From contig CACWQW010000016.1 of NCBI GenBank assembly GCA_902763085.1, forward strand, positions 1 to 58,720: a stretch of DNA of 58,720 bases. Direction: 5' to 3'. This document shows, piece after piece, positions 44,490 through 53,711 of this stretch. The notes beneath the pieces were generated by a model that was not told the origin of the DNA, searched no databases, and saw only the letters and a list, made by a program, of their open reading frames with translations. Position numbers and translations under genes: made by a program. How positions within the stretch are numbered: the stretch's first letter is position 1; the number at the start of each line of letters is the position of its first letter. This DNA is from Dongibacter bovis. Lineage in GTDB: Bacteria; Bacillota; Negativicutes; Selenomonadales; Selenomonadaceae.

Positions 44490-45866
44490 GTGCAGATTAA
44501 AGTCTACAAAGCGGCCTCGATGAAAGAGGCCATGGAGCAGGTGAAGGCGGAGCTCGGCGCCGATGCCGTCATCCTCCACACGAAGAAATACCGCGAGGGC
44601 GGCATCCTCGGCATCGGTGCCAGGGAGGTCGTCGAAGTGACCGCCGCGCTCGAGGACGCGCCCGCGGAGAAGAAGTCAGGCGGCAGGAAGCGCGTCGACA
44701 TCGTCTCGGCCCCGGGCAAGGAGAGCGTGCCGCCCGTGACGCCGGCGCAGACGAGTCAGGCGCTGCGGCAGTACCGTCAGGCACAGCCCGCCGCGCAGGC
44801 AGAGGATGCCGGGGAAGGCACCCTCAAGGCCGCGCGCCAGGCGGCCGAGGAGAAGCGGGCGGCAAAGCAGCGCTTCGATGCGCTCGTCGAGTCCCTCGCG
44901 CAGCAGGGGAATACGAACCCGCACATCATCAAGGCGGACGCGCCGCAGGAGCAACCGGCAGCCCCGCGGCAGGGAGGAACGGACGGATCGGCCATGCAGA
45001 CGGAAGACGCGGAAAAGATCAAATCGCTCGAAGCCGAGCTCTCGCAGATGAAGAGTCTCCTCGCGCAGGTCATGGCGAAGGACCAGCCCGACGGCGTGCG
45101 CACGCTGCAGATGGCGCTCAAGGAGCAGGAAGTCGACGCCGTCATCCTCAAGGAGCTTGCGGGCTCGGCGGCGGCGGGCGAGACGCTGCTCGACAGCCTC
45201 ACGCCGGAGGCGCACGACGTACTCGAGAAGTTCCTCTCTGCGCATGTGAAGTTCTCCGACGGCATCCGGCTCAACCCGCACGGCGTGCGCATCGTCGCGC
45301 TCATCGGCGCGACGGGCGTCGGCAAGACGACGACGCTCGCGAAGATCGCTGCGCGCTTCGTCCTCGAGCAGGGCATCGACGCCGCGCTCATCACGGCGGA
45401 CACGTATCGCATCTCCGCCGTGGAGCAGCTCAAGACGTACTCCGACATCATCGGCCTGCCGCTCGAGATCGTCTATTCCCCGCAGGAGCTCCAGACGGCA
45501 CTGCACAAGTTCCGGCAGAAGGACCTCGTGCTCATCGACACGGCGGGGCGCAGCCAGCACAACGAATTTCAGATGAAGGAGCTCGTGGACTTCCTCGCGG
45601 CGAATCCGCACATCGAGCGTCACCTCGTCATGAGCGCGACGACGAAGGACCGCGACGCCGCCGACATCCTCGAGAAATTCTCCGTCTGCGCGCCCGACCG
45701 CGTCATCTTCACGAAGACGGACGAGACGGCGAGCGTCGGCATGCTGCTCAACCTGCTCTACGGCAAGGAGCTCGCGCTCTCCTTCCTCACGAATGGGCAG
45801 AGCGTGCCGGACGACATCGTGCCGGCGACGCCGGCGGCACTCGCGGACGTATTGCTGAGGGAATGA
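44490..45866 (+). CDS. flhF: Flagellar GTPase FlhF
   Basis: An SRP-type GTPase that sets flagellar position. 458 residues from a GTG directly after the flhA stop. The N-terminal B-domain (VYKAASMKEAMEQVKAELG) is followed by a variable Ala/Gln-rich linker and the NG GTPase domain: GATGVGKTTTLAKIAARF, TADTYRISAVEQL, DTAGRSQHN and a TKTDETASVG guanine-specificity stretch. Confidence 0.95.
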   Translation: MQIKVYKAASMKEAMEQVKAELGADAVILHTKKYREGGILGIGAREVVEVTAALEDAPAEKKSGGRKRVDIVSAPGKESVPPVTPAQTSQALRQYRQAQPAAQAEDAGEGTLKAARQAAEEKRAAKQRFDALVESLAQQGNTNPHIIKADAPQEQPAAPRQGGTDGSAMQTEDAEKIKSLEAELSQMKSLLAQVMAKDQPDGVRTLQMALKEQEVDAVILKELAGSAAAGETLLDSLTPEAHDVLEKFLSAHVKFSDGIRLNPHGVRIVALIGATGVGKTTTLAKIAARFVLEQGIDAALITADTYRISAVEQLKTYSDIIGLPLEIVYSPQELQTALHKFRQKDLVLIDTAGRSQHNEFQMKELVDFLAANPHIERHLVMSATTKDRDAADILEKFSVCAPDRVIFTKTDETASVGMLLNLLYGKELALSFLTNGQSVPDDIVPATPAALADVLLRE

Positions 45867-45867
45867 C

Positions 45868-46758
45868 ATGGATCAGGCAGAACGGCTCAGGAAACTCGTA
45901 GGACATCAACAGGCATCTGAAGCGCCCGAGGCCCCCGCGGCGGGCGGGCGCCTCGGCAACGCGCGCGTCATCGCCGTCACGAGCGGCAAGGGCGGCGTAG
46001 GCAAGACGAACCTCACCGTGAACCTCGCCATCGCGCTCGGTCTGGCGGGGCAGCGCGTCCTCGTGGTCGACGCGGACCTCGGTATGGCGAACGTCGAGGT
46101 CGTGCTCGGCTCCTCGACGAAGAAACACCTGCTGAATCTCCTCGAGGAGGGCACGGAGCTCCAGGATGTGCTCGTGCACGGTCCCTACGGTGTCGAGTAC
46201 ATCTCGGGCGGCTCGGGCATCGAGAAGGCGCAGGCATTCGATGCCGGTAGGAAAGACGTCCTCCTCCGGAAGCTCGCTGCGGCGGGCGATCTCGCCGACA
46301 TCATCCTCATCGACACGGGCGCGGGGCTCGGCAAGAACGTCATGGACTTCATCCTCGCGGCGGACCAGGTGCTCCTCTTGACGACGCCGGAGCCGACGGC
46401 GCTCACCGACGCCTATGCCGTCATGAAGGCGTACAGCATGTACGCGCATGAGCAGGACCTGCGGCTCATCGTCAACCGCGTCTACGACGAGCAGGAGAGC
46501 CGGGAGGTCATGGCGAAGCTCGCGCAGACGGCGGCGCGGTTCCTGCACATGGACGTCGACTGCCTCGGCTACATCTTCGAGGACGCGGCGGTCATGCGCG
46601 CCGTGCGGAAGCAGACGCCGGTCCTCGTCTCCCAGCCGGACGCCGCCGCCTCGCGCTGCATCCGCGCCATCGCTGACAGCGTCCTCTATGGCACGCCGGC
46701 GGCCGTGAAGAAGGGTTGGAAAGAATTTCTGCGACAAATTTTTCATTTTTCACGTTAA
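45868..46758 (+). CDS. flhG: MinD-like ATPase FlhG (YlxH)
   Basis: FlhG partners FlhF to control number and place of flagella. 296 residues: an N-terminal FlhF-activating peptide (AERLRKLVGHQQ), the deviant Walker A TSGKGGVGKTNLTVNLA, DADLGMANVEVVLG, and a C-terminal amphipathic end for membrane contact. It starts one base after the flhF stop. Confidence 0.94.
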   Translation: MDQAERLRKLVGHQQASEAPEAPAAGGRLGNARVIAVTSGKGGVGKTNLTVNLAIALGLAGQRVLVVDADLGMANVEVVLGSSTKKHLLNLLEEGTELQDVLVHGPYGVEYISGGSGIEKAQAFDAGRKDVLLRKLAAAGDLADIILIDTGAGLGKNVMDFILAADQVLLLTTPEPTALTDAYAVMKAYSMYAHEQDLRLIVNRVYDEQESREVMAKLAQTAARFLHMDVDCLGYIFEDAAVMRAVRKQTPVLVSQPDAAASRCIRAIADSVLYGTPAAVKKGWKEFLRQIFHFSR

Positions 46759-46776
46759 ACATGGAGGAACTTCTTT

Positions 46777-47466
46777 ATGGCAGGCGAAATAATAAAAGCA
46801 GAGAATGTATTGAAGATCGGACAGCGCATGGAGTTCTTCGTCGATAACGACGAGGAGCGCTACACGAGCCGCATCGAAGACCTGACGGCCAGCCGCATCG
46901 TCGCCGCTCTCCCTGTCAATAAGAAGGGCGTGCCGGTAATCCCGCGCAAGGGCAGCAAGGTCTACGCGCTCGCCGTGGGCGATCAGTGTCGCTACCGCTT
47001 TTTCGCGACGTATCTGGGCTCCGCGCGCCTCGACGAGCGGATTCCCGTCTGGCTGCTCACGTTCCCCGAGACCGTGGAGCGCCATCAGAACCGCGAGTTC
47101 GTCCGCGTCCGAGTCGACCTGCGCGTGCGCACGCGCCTCGTGGCGGACGACGGGACGATCGGCAATCCCATCGAGACGCGGACGATCGACCTCTCCGGCA
47201 ACGGCGTGGCGATCGTGATGGAGGCGCCCGTAAAGGTCGACAGCCACATGGCGCTCGAGATCTTCGACATTCCGAATGTCGGGATCTTGGAGATCATGGG
47301 GCGCGTGGCGCGCTGCCAGCGCGTGATGCTCGACGACGAGCATGCCGTCTACCACGTCGGCGTGCTCTTCGAGCACCTGCCGCGGCGCACGTCGAACGCC
47401 ATCGTGCGCTACCTGTTCAGCGTCCAGCGCCGCGCGATCGCCAAGGGAATCAGTGGAAATCTCTAA
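46777..47466 (+). CDS. ycgR: YcgR-type flagellar brake protein with PilZ domain
   Basis: 229 residues: an N-terminal YcgR-like barrel (about 10-95) and a C-terminal PilZ domain. Both parts of the cyclic di-GMP site are intact: R-x3-R in NREFVRV and D-x-S-x2-G in DLSGNG. Proteins of this type bind c-di-GMP and slow the motor by contacting FliG, FliM or MotA. Its place between flhG and cheB supports a motility role; GGAGG site before ATG. Confidence 0.9.
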   Translation: MAGEIIKAENVLKIGQRMEFFVDNDEERYTSRIEDLTASRIVAALPVNKKGVPVIPRKGSKVYALAVGDQCRYRFFATYLGSARLDERIPVWLLTFPETVERHQNREFVRVRVDLRVRTRLVADDGTIGNPIETRTIDLSGNGVAIVMEAPVKVDSHMALEIFDIPNVGILEIMGRVARCQRVMLDDEHAVYHVGVLFEHLPRRTSNAIVRYLFSVQRRAIAKGISGNL

Positions 47467-47478
47467 GGGGTGAGCAGG

Positions 47479-48663
47479 ATGATACGTATCCTGATTGCTG
47501 ACGATTCCGCGTTCATGCGGAAAGTTCTATCGGACCTCTTCCGGTCGCAGCCGGACTTTGAGGTCGTCGGCACGGCGGTCAACGGCCGGGAAGCCATCGA
47601 GAAGGTCAAGCAGCTGAACCCGGACCTCCTGACGATGGATGTGCAGATGCCGGTGATGGACGGGCTCAACGCGCTCGCCGTCATCATGGAGGTCCATCCG
47701 ATGCCGGTCGTCATGCTCTCGAGCCTCACGAAAGAGGGCACGGAGGAGACGATCCGCGCGCTCTCGCTCGGCGCTGTCGACTTCATCAGCAAGGCGGGCG
47801 GCTCGATCTCCCGCATCGACACGATCGAGGGGGACATCCTCGAGAAGTGCCGCGCAGCCGCCAAGGCGAACGTGAAGCACGCCATCGCGAGCGCGCGCGC
47901 CGCAGAGCTCGCCGCGAAGGAGAGCGAGCGAAAGGCGCCGCCGACGTTCCGCCGCACGGTGCTGCCGCACGTGGGCGGGGAGAGCGCGCCCGCGCGGGAG
48001 AATCCCCTGCGGAGGAAGCACGAGAATCCGCTCCTCAAGCCGCGCCAGACGGTCTTCCAGCCACACATCGAGCGGCACGCGTCCGCAGGCAGCGGACAGA
48101 AGCTCGTGGCGATCGGGACCTCGACGGGCGGGCCGCAGGCGCTGCAGAGCGTCATCACGCGCCTGCCGAAGGACCTGCCCTGTGGTGTCGTCGTCGTGCA
48201 GCACATGCCGCCGGGCTTCACGAAGTCCCTCGCGAATCGGCTCGATTCTCTCTCCGCCGTGCAGGTGAAGGAGGCGGAGGACGGGGACGTCATCCGGCCG
48301 GGACATGTCTACATCGCGCCCGGGAACTACCACATGCGCGTGCGCGCAGAGGGGGGCACCCGCAGGATCGCGCTGAGCCAGGACCCGCCCGTCGGGAACC
48401 ACCGTCCCGCCGTCAACGTCCTTTTCGACTCCGTGGCACCCGTCGGCCGCAGCCTCGTCGCCGTCATCATGACGGGCATGGGCTCGGACGGCACGGAGGG
48501 AATGAAGAAGATCAAAGCCGAGGGAGGATACTCCATCGCTCAGGATGAAAGCACTTCCGTCGTCTACGGCATGCCGAAATCCGTTGTCGACGCCGGCCTC
48601 GCCGATGAGGTCCGGCCCGTCACCGATATCGCGCGTGCGATTGTCGCCGCAGTCGAACGATAA
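47479..48663 (+). CDS. cheB: Chemotaxis protein-glutamate methylesterase CheB
   Basis: CheB removes methyl groups from (and deamidates) chemoreceptors after phosphorylation by CheA. 394 residues: receiver domain with the acid pair ADDSAF and acceptor Asp in TMDVQMPVMDG, a long Arg/Ala-rich linker (about 135-205), and a methylesterase domain with Ser in GTSTGGPQAL, His in VVQHMPPGF and Asp in TGMGSDGTEG. ATG 47479 is spaced eight bases from AGGGG. Confidence 0.96.
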   Translation: MIRILIADDSAFMRKVLSDLFRSQPDFEVVGTAVNGREAIEKVKQLNPDLLTMDVQMPVMDGLNALAVIMEVHPMPVVMLSSLTKEGTEETIRALSLGAVDFISKAGGSISRIDTIEGDILEKCRAAAKANVKHAIASARAAELAAKESERKAPPTFRRTVLPHVGGESAPARENPLRRKHENPLLKPRQTVFQPHIERHASAGSGQKLVAIGTSTGGPQALQSVITRLPKDLPCGVVVVQHMPPGFTKSLANRLDSLSAVQVKEAEDGDVIRPGHVYIAPGNYHMRVRAEGGTRRIALSQDPPVGNHRPAVNVLFDSVAPVGRSLVAVIMTGMGSDGTEGMKKIKAEGGYSIAQDESTSVVYGMPKSVVDAGLADEVRPVTDIARAIVAAVER

Positions 48664-48683
48664 GTTTTAGGGGGAGTACAAAT

Positions 48684-50717
48684 ATGGATACGAATCAGTA
48701 CATGGACATGTTCCTCGACGAGTCGCATGAGCATCTGCAGTCGCTCAATGACGGACTCCTGAGCCTCGAGGACAATATGGAAGACACCTCCGTCGTCAAC
48801 GAGATCTTCCGCAATGCCCACACGCTCAAGGGCATGTCGGCGACGATGGGATACAACAAGATCGCGGAGCTCACGCACGAGATGGAGGATGTCCTCGACC
48901 TCATCCGCAAGGAACAGCTCAAGCTCAACGAAGACATTATCGACACGCTCTTCAAGTGCGTCGACTCCCTCGGCCAGATGATCGACAGCGTCGGCAACGG
49001 CGAGTCGGAGGACGTCGTCGACGTCTCCGACCTCGTCAAGAAACTCAGCTCCATCTCGAAGCCGGACAAGGCGGGCGCAGCAGCACCCGCGGCGCCTGCC
49101 GCGGCAGACGCAAAGGCGAGCGCAGCGGCGCCCACCATCGAGCTCTCCGATGTGGACAAGGACGTCATCAAGCAGGCAGCGGAGACGGGCCTGCAGGCCA
49201 TCCACATCAAGGTGACGCTCGCCGATACCTGCCTCCTGAAATCGGCGCGCTCCTACATGGTCATGAACGCGCTCGACGAGCTCGGCGACGTCATCAAGTC
49301 CGTGCCGAGCGCCGAGGACCTCGAGCAGGAGAAGTTCGACCACAGCTTCGACGTCGTCCTCATCACGGCCTCCGAGGAAAAGGCCGTACAGGATGCCGTC
49401 AACTCGATCTCTGAGATCAGCAAGGTCGAGACGAATGTCATCAAGCTCGACGAGGAGAAGAAGGCAGCACCGGCGGCCCCCGCGGCGAAAGCGGCGGCTC
49501 CTGCACCCGTGAAGAAGGCAGCGGCGCCCGCACCGGCGAAGAAAGCGGCGGCACCGGCGAAGAAAGTGCATCACAGCCAGTCTGTCCGCGTCGACATCGA
49601 GAAACTCGACACGCTCATGAACCTCATGGGCGAGCTCGTCATCAACAAGGTGCGCCTCGAGCAGATCGGTCAGACGCACCGCCTCGCGGACCTCACCGAG
49701 ACGCTCGAGCAGATGGACCGCGTGACGACGGACCTGCAGAACATCGTCATGAAAGTCCGCATGGTCCCCGTGAGCTCCGTCTTCAACCGCTTCCCCCGCA
49801 TGGTGCGCGACATCGCGAAGGAGCTCAACAAGGAGATCAACCTCACCATCGAGGGCGAGGAGACAGAGCTCGACCGCACGGTCATCGATGAGATCGGCGA
49901 TCCGATCATGCACCTCCTGCGCAACTCCTGCGACCACGGTGTCGAGGAGCCGGACGAACGCGAGGCGAAAGGTAAGCCGCGTGCCGGTGAGGTCGGCCTC
50001 ATTGCGCGCCACGAGGGCAATAACGTCGTCATCATGGTCACGGATGACGGCGCTGGCATCGACGCGGCGAAGATCCGCGCGAAGGCCGTAGAGAAAGGCA
50101 TGGTCACCCAGGAAGAAGCCGACAAGATGGACGACGCGGAAGCAGTGCGCCTCATCTTCCTGCCGGGCTTCTCCACGGCGGACCACATCTCCGACATCTC
50201 CGGCCGCGGCGTTGGCATGGACGTCGTGCGCAGCAAGATTGAGGCGCTCTCCGGTCACGTCGACGTCGAGACGAAGATCGATGAGGGCTCCGTCTTCAAG
50301 ATCAAGCTGCCGCTCACGCTCGCCATCATCCAGGCGATGCTCGTCAAGGTGCAGGAAGAGATGTACGCCATCCCGCTCGGCTCCATCGACAGCACGATCA
50401 ACATCCAGGAGGACGAGATCAAGACCGTCCAGAACAAGGAAGTCATCGTCCTGCGCGGCGAGATCATCCCGATCATCCGCATGGAGAAGATGCTCCAGGT
50501 CCCGCACGTCAAGGACTCCGATGAGACGTTCGTCGTCGTCGTGCACACGGGAGACGCGAAGGCCGGCATCGTCGTCGACAACCTCATCGGTCAGCAGGAG
50601 ATCGTCATCAAGACGCTCGGCAGCCTGTTCACCGGACTCAAGATGTTCTCGGGTGCTACCGTCCTCGGCGACGGCCGTGTCGCCCTCATTCTTGATGTCG
50701 CCACGATGATGCAGTAA
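48684..50717 (+). CDS. cheA: Chemotaxis histidine kinase CheA
   Basis: 677 residues in the usual five-domain order: HPt with phospho-accepting His46 (IFRNAHTLKGMS), a CheY-binding P2 region (about 150-255), an Ala/Lys/Pro linker (about 258-300) and the dimerisation domain. The ATPase domain follows (N box LLRNSCDHG, VTDDGAGID, ISGRGVGMDVV), then a CheW-like regulatory domain. Followed 14 bases later by cheW. Confidence 0.97.
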   Translation: MDTNQYMDMFLDESHEHLQSLNDGLLSLEDNMEDTSVVNEIFRNAHTLKGMSATMGYNKIAELTHEMEDVLDLIRKEQLKLNEDIIDTLFKCVDSLGQMIDSVGNGESEDVVDVSDLVKKLSSISKPDKAGAAAPAAPAAADAKASAAAPTIELSDVDKDVIKQAAETGLQAIHIKVTLADTCLLKSARSYMVMNALDELGDVIKSVPSAEDLEQEKFDHSFDVVLITASEEKAVQDAVNSISEISKVETNVIKLDEEKKAAPAAPAAKAAAPAPVKKAAAPAPAKKAAAPAKKVHHSQSVRVDIEKLDTLMNLMGELVINKVRLEQIGQTHRLADLTETLEQMDRVTTDLQNIVMKVRMVPVSSVFNRFPRMVRDIAKELNKEINLTIEGEETELDRTVIDEIGDPIMHLLRNSCDHGVEEPDEREAKGKPRAGEVGLIARHEGNNVVIMVTDDGAGIDAAKIRAKAVEKGMVTQEEADKMDDAEAVRLIFLPGFSTADHISDISGRGVGMDVVRSKIEALSGHVDVETKIDEGSVFKIKLPLTLAIIQAMLVKVQEEMYAIPLGSIDSTINIQEDEIKTVQNKEVIVLRGEIIPIIRMEKMLQVPHVKDSDETFVVVVHTGDAKAGIVVDNLIGQQEIVIKTLGSLFTGLKMFSGATVLGDGRVALILDVATMMQ

Positions 50718-50731
50718 GGGGAGGTAACAAC

Positions 50732-51202
50732 ATGGCTAACACGGAAAACAACAATGTCACGACGGAGGAAAACCTCCAGGTCGTTGCTTTCAAGCTGCGC
50801 AACGAAGAATATGGCGTGAGCATCCTCAACGTACAGGAGATCCGCAACCTCACGGACATCACGCGCGTACCGTTCGCACAGGATTTCATCAAGGGCGTCA
50901 TCAACCTCCGCGGCAGCGTCCTGCCCGTCATCGACCTCAAGGAGCGCCTCGGACTCGAGCAGACGCCGTACACGCAGGACACGCGCATCGTGACCGTCAC
51001 GGTGGGAGACCTGCACGTCGGCATGCTCGTCGATGCCGTCACGGAAGTCCTCACGCTCACGGCGAAGCCCATCGATGCGAAGAAGGCCGTCAACGGCAAG
51101 GAGCTCACGCAGTTCCTCAGCGGCATCGGCAACATCGACGGACGCCTGATCATCATGCTGAACCTCGAGGAGATCATCGGCTTGCCGAAAGAGGGGAAAT
51201 AA
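50732..51202 (+). CDS. cheW: Chemotaxis coupling protein CheW
   Basis: Couples CheA to receptors. 156 residues with the CheW beta-barrel fold (VVAFKLRNEEYGVSILNVQE, then KGVINLRGSVLPVIDLKERL). GGGGAGG ribosome site before ATG. Confidence 0.96.
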   Translation: MANTENNNVTTEENLQVVAFKLRNEEYGVSILNVQEIRNLTDITRVPFAQDFIKGVINLRGSVLPVIDLKERLGLEQTPYTQDTRIVTVTVGDLHVGMLVDAVTEVLTLTAKPIDAKKAVNGKELTQFLSGIGNIDGRLIIMLNLEEIIGLPKEGK

Positions 51203-51232
51203 TCCGGTCTACAACTAGATGAGGTGTCATGA

Positions 51233-51847
51233 ATGTCTGATGAAATCAAACTGTCCCCGGCGCAGCTCGATGCGCTGAGGGAAATCGGCAACATCGGTGC
51301 CGGCAACTCCGCGACGGCGCTCTCACAGATCATCAACCGGCGCATCGATATGAATGTGCCGCGCGTCTCGATGGTGCCGCTCGACAAAGTCCCGGACCTC
51401 GTCGGTGGGCCGGACGCGATCGTCGTCGGCATCTTCCTGCGCGTCTACGGCAAGGCGCCGGGCAACATCCTGTTCCTGCTGCCGCAGAAGAGCGCCTACT
51501 ACCTCGTGGATACCCTGATGGGCAAGAAGCACGGGGAGACGGAGAAGCTGGACTATATGGATGAGTCCGCGCTCATGGAGATCGGGAATATCCTCTCCGG
51601 TGCGTACCTCAACGCCTTTTACACGTTCACGCAGATCTCCATGCTGCCGTCGATCCCCGCACTCGCCATGGATATGGCGGGCGCGATCCTGAACGTCGTG
51701 CTCGTCCAGCTCGGGCAGATGGGCGACCAGGCGCTCGTCATGGAGACGGAGTTCCTCGCCGAGGACGATGGCATCAACGGACACTTCTTCCTCGTGCCGG
51801 ACCCGGGGTCTCTCGAGATTTTGATCTCAGCAGTAGGAGTTGAATGA
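51233..51847 (+). CDS. cheC: CheY-P phosphatase CheC
   Basis: 204 residues with two E-x2-N active-site copies (LREIGNIGAGNSATAL and LMEIGNILSGAYLNAF), so both sites look functional. CheC dephosphorylates CheY-P and is stimulated by CheD. Its stop lies two bases before the cheD ATG. Confidence 0.95.
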   Translation: MSDEIKLSPAQLDALREIGNIGAGNSATALSQIINRRIDMNVPRVSMVPLDKVPDLVGGPDAIVVGIFLRVYGKAPGNILFLLPQKSAYYLVDTLMGKKHGETEKLDYMDESALMEIGNILSGAYLNAFYTFTQISMLPSIPALAMDMAGAILNVVLVQLGQMGDQALVMETEFLAEDDGINGHFFLVPDPGSLEILISAVGVE

Positions 51848-51848
51848 A

Positions 51849-52334
51849 ATGGCCGAACTTATCAGAGTTGGGATGGCTGATTACAAGGTCGGTCGCAGTC
51901 CGGCGACAATCATCAGTTACGGACTTGGCTCCTGCATCGGTATATCCCTCTATGACCCACAGGAAAAGGTCGGCGGCCTCTTGCACATTATGCTGCCTGA
52001 TAGCACGCAGGCCCGCCCCTCGGACAATCCCGCGAAATTCGCTGACACGGGATTGCCGCTCATGCTCAAGGACGTCCTCGCGCTCGGCGCAGTAAAGAGC
52101 CGCCTCGTCGCGAAGATTGCGGGCGGCGCGCAGATGTTCGCGTTCGCCAATGCGACGGACATCATGCGCGTCGGCGCGCGCAACGCCGAGGCAGCGAAGG
52201 CGATGCTCAAGAAGCTCGACATCCGCCTCCTCGCCGAGGACACGGGCGGCACGTATGGCCGTACCGTCTCCATCGATCTCGTGACAGGCTCCTACCATGT
52301 CAAGACCATCGACAAGGGTGAAAAGGAAATCTAA
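51849..52334 (+). CDS. cheD: Chemoreceptor glutamine deamidase CheD
   Basis: 161 residues; catalytic Cys in YGLGSCIGISLYD and His in GLLHIMLPDS are present, and GGAQMF matches the family. It deamidates receptor glutamines and exchanges with CheC for adaptation. ATG 51849 has GGAG nine bases upstream; the TTG at 51840 is too close to that site. Confidence 0.95.
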   Translation: MAELIRVGMADYKVGRSPATIISYGLGSCIGISLYDPQEKVGGLLHIMLPDSTQARPSDNPAKFADTGLPLMLKDVLALGAVKSRLVAKIAGGAQMFAFANATDIMRVGARNAEAAKAMLKKLDIRLLAEDTGGTYGRTVSIDLVTGSYHVKTIDKGEKEI

Positions 52335-52343
52335 GGACGGTAG

Positions 52344-52754
52344 GTGAAAAACTTGTTCAAGATCGGTACGTCTCTCGTCCTCGCCGTCATCGCGGCACTC
52401 GTCGTCTTCCTCGCGGCGCTCATCGGCGGGGCGCGCATCGGCACGGTCTTCCTGCGCAGCTTCGTCGCGTTCCTGACCGCCGGCGTGCTCGCCTGGCTCG
52501 TGCTCTTCCTGCTCGAGGCGAAGGGCATCGCCGCGTTCGACCGGGAGCTCACGCCCCCGGAGGGCGAGGACGCGGCAGAAGCGCCGCCTGCGGACGGCGA
52601 GGCAGAGGCGCCAGCGGCGCCCGGAGACTCGCAGGGAAAAGAGGCGGCAGAGAGCGCGGAGGCGCCTGCAGAGCAGGCATCCTTCCAGCCGCTCGCGGCA
52701 GATGGCCTCAAGCATGTGGAACCCGTGCCCGAAGGGAGTCAGGCGACAGAGTGA
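52344..52754 (+). CDS. Unknown two-helix membrane protein between cheD and fliA
   Basis: 136 residues from a GTG start. Two membrane helices fill about residues 5-58 (LVLAVIAALVVFLAALIGG and FVAFLTAGVLAWLVLFLLEA), followed by an acidic Ala/Glu/Pro tail of about 75 residues that is probably disordered. I do not recognise the family. The tight placement (nine bases after cheD, 90 before fliA) suggests co-expression with chemotaxis genes. The Bacillus locus has no gene at this position. Confidence 0.75.
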   Translation: MKNLFKIGTSLVLAVIAALVVFLAALIGGARIGTVFLRSFVAFLTAGVLAWLVLFLLEAKGIAAFDRELTPPEGEDAAEAPPADGEAEAPAAPGDSQGKEAAESAEAPAEQASFQPLAADGLKHVEPVPEGSQATE

Positions 52755-52843
52755 AAAAGCGCGGACCCAATGGTGCGCCGCCCATGGCGGACGCGCCACC
52801 GCTCCACGCTTCCTAAAAAACGAGCAGAGGAGGTGTCCGAAGC

Positions 52844-53632
52844 ATGGAGAAGCCAGCGGACAGTGGGACCGAACGGCTGAAAGAGACACGAGATGCCGAG
52901 GATATCGCCGAACTTTGGTCCACGTATAAAAGGGAAAAGACCGTCTCGCAGCGCAATGCGCTCGTCGAGCACTACCTGCCGCTCGTGCGCCTCGTCGCAG
53001 GGCGGCTTGCCATCGGTCTGCCGAGCCATGTGGACCGCGACGACCTGCTCTCGAGCGGCTTTTTCGGCCTGCTCGATGCCATCGAACGCTACGACCCGGC
53101 GCGCCGGAACAAATTCGAGACGTACGCGGGGGTGCGCATCCGCGGAGCGATGCTCGACTACCTGCGCGCCAAGGACTGGATGCCTGTGACGATGCGCCAG
53201 CGCATCCGCAAGTACCACGACGTCTCCGCCAATCTCGCGAGCGAGCTCGGCCGCGAGGCGACGGACGACGAGATCCGCGAGCGCATGGGCATCGGCGTCA
53301 AGGAATATCGCGTCATGCAGCGCGACCTCGGCGCCGCGACGCTCGTGTCGCTCGACGAATACCTCGCGAGCGATAAGGAGAAGGCGGCAGAGGGCGAGCC
53401 CGGCTCGGAGATCGAGGCGGAGGAGGTCAAGCAGACGCTGGCGGCGGCCATCGACCGCCTGCCGGAGAAGGAGCGCATCGTCGTTTCCCTTTACTACTAC
53501 GATGAGCTCACGCTCAAGGAAATCAGCCGGATCCTGCACCTGACGGAGGCGCGGATCTCGCAGCTCCACTCCAAGGCTGTGTTTCGGCTCCGGGGTGCGC
53601 TCGCGCGCATGAAGACGAGTCTCTTGTCGTGA
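52844..53632 (+). CDS. fliA: Flagellar sigma factor FliA (sigma-28/SigD)
   Basis: 262 residues. Region 2 is clear (VEHYLPLVRLVAGRLAIGL, DDLLSSGFFGLLDAIERYDP, KFETYAGVRIRGAMLDYLR), region 3 follows, and region 4 carries the -35 helix-turn-helix (TLKEISRILHLTEARISQLH). It should recognise promoters like that at 30849. GGAGG site before ATG. No flgM anti-sigma gene is in this window. Confidence 0.97.
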   Translation: MEKPADSGTERLKETRDAEDIAELWSTYKREKTVSQRNALVEHYLPLVRLVAGRLAIGLPSHVDRDDLLSSGFFGLLDAIERYDPARRNKFETYAGVRIRGAMLDYLRAKDWMPVTMRQRIRKYHDVSANLASELGREATDDEIRERMGIGVKEYRVMQRDLGAATLVSLDEYLASDKEKAAEGEPGSEIEAEEVKQTLAAAIDRLPEKERIVVSLYYYDELTLKEISRILHLTEARISQLHSKAVFRLRGALARMKTSLLS

Positions 53633-53711
53633 GGCACCGCCTGACGGCAGGAGCTCTTTGAGAGGCTATGGAAGGCGTTACCGCCCTGTATCGGAAGAAA
53701 GGGGGCATCGG

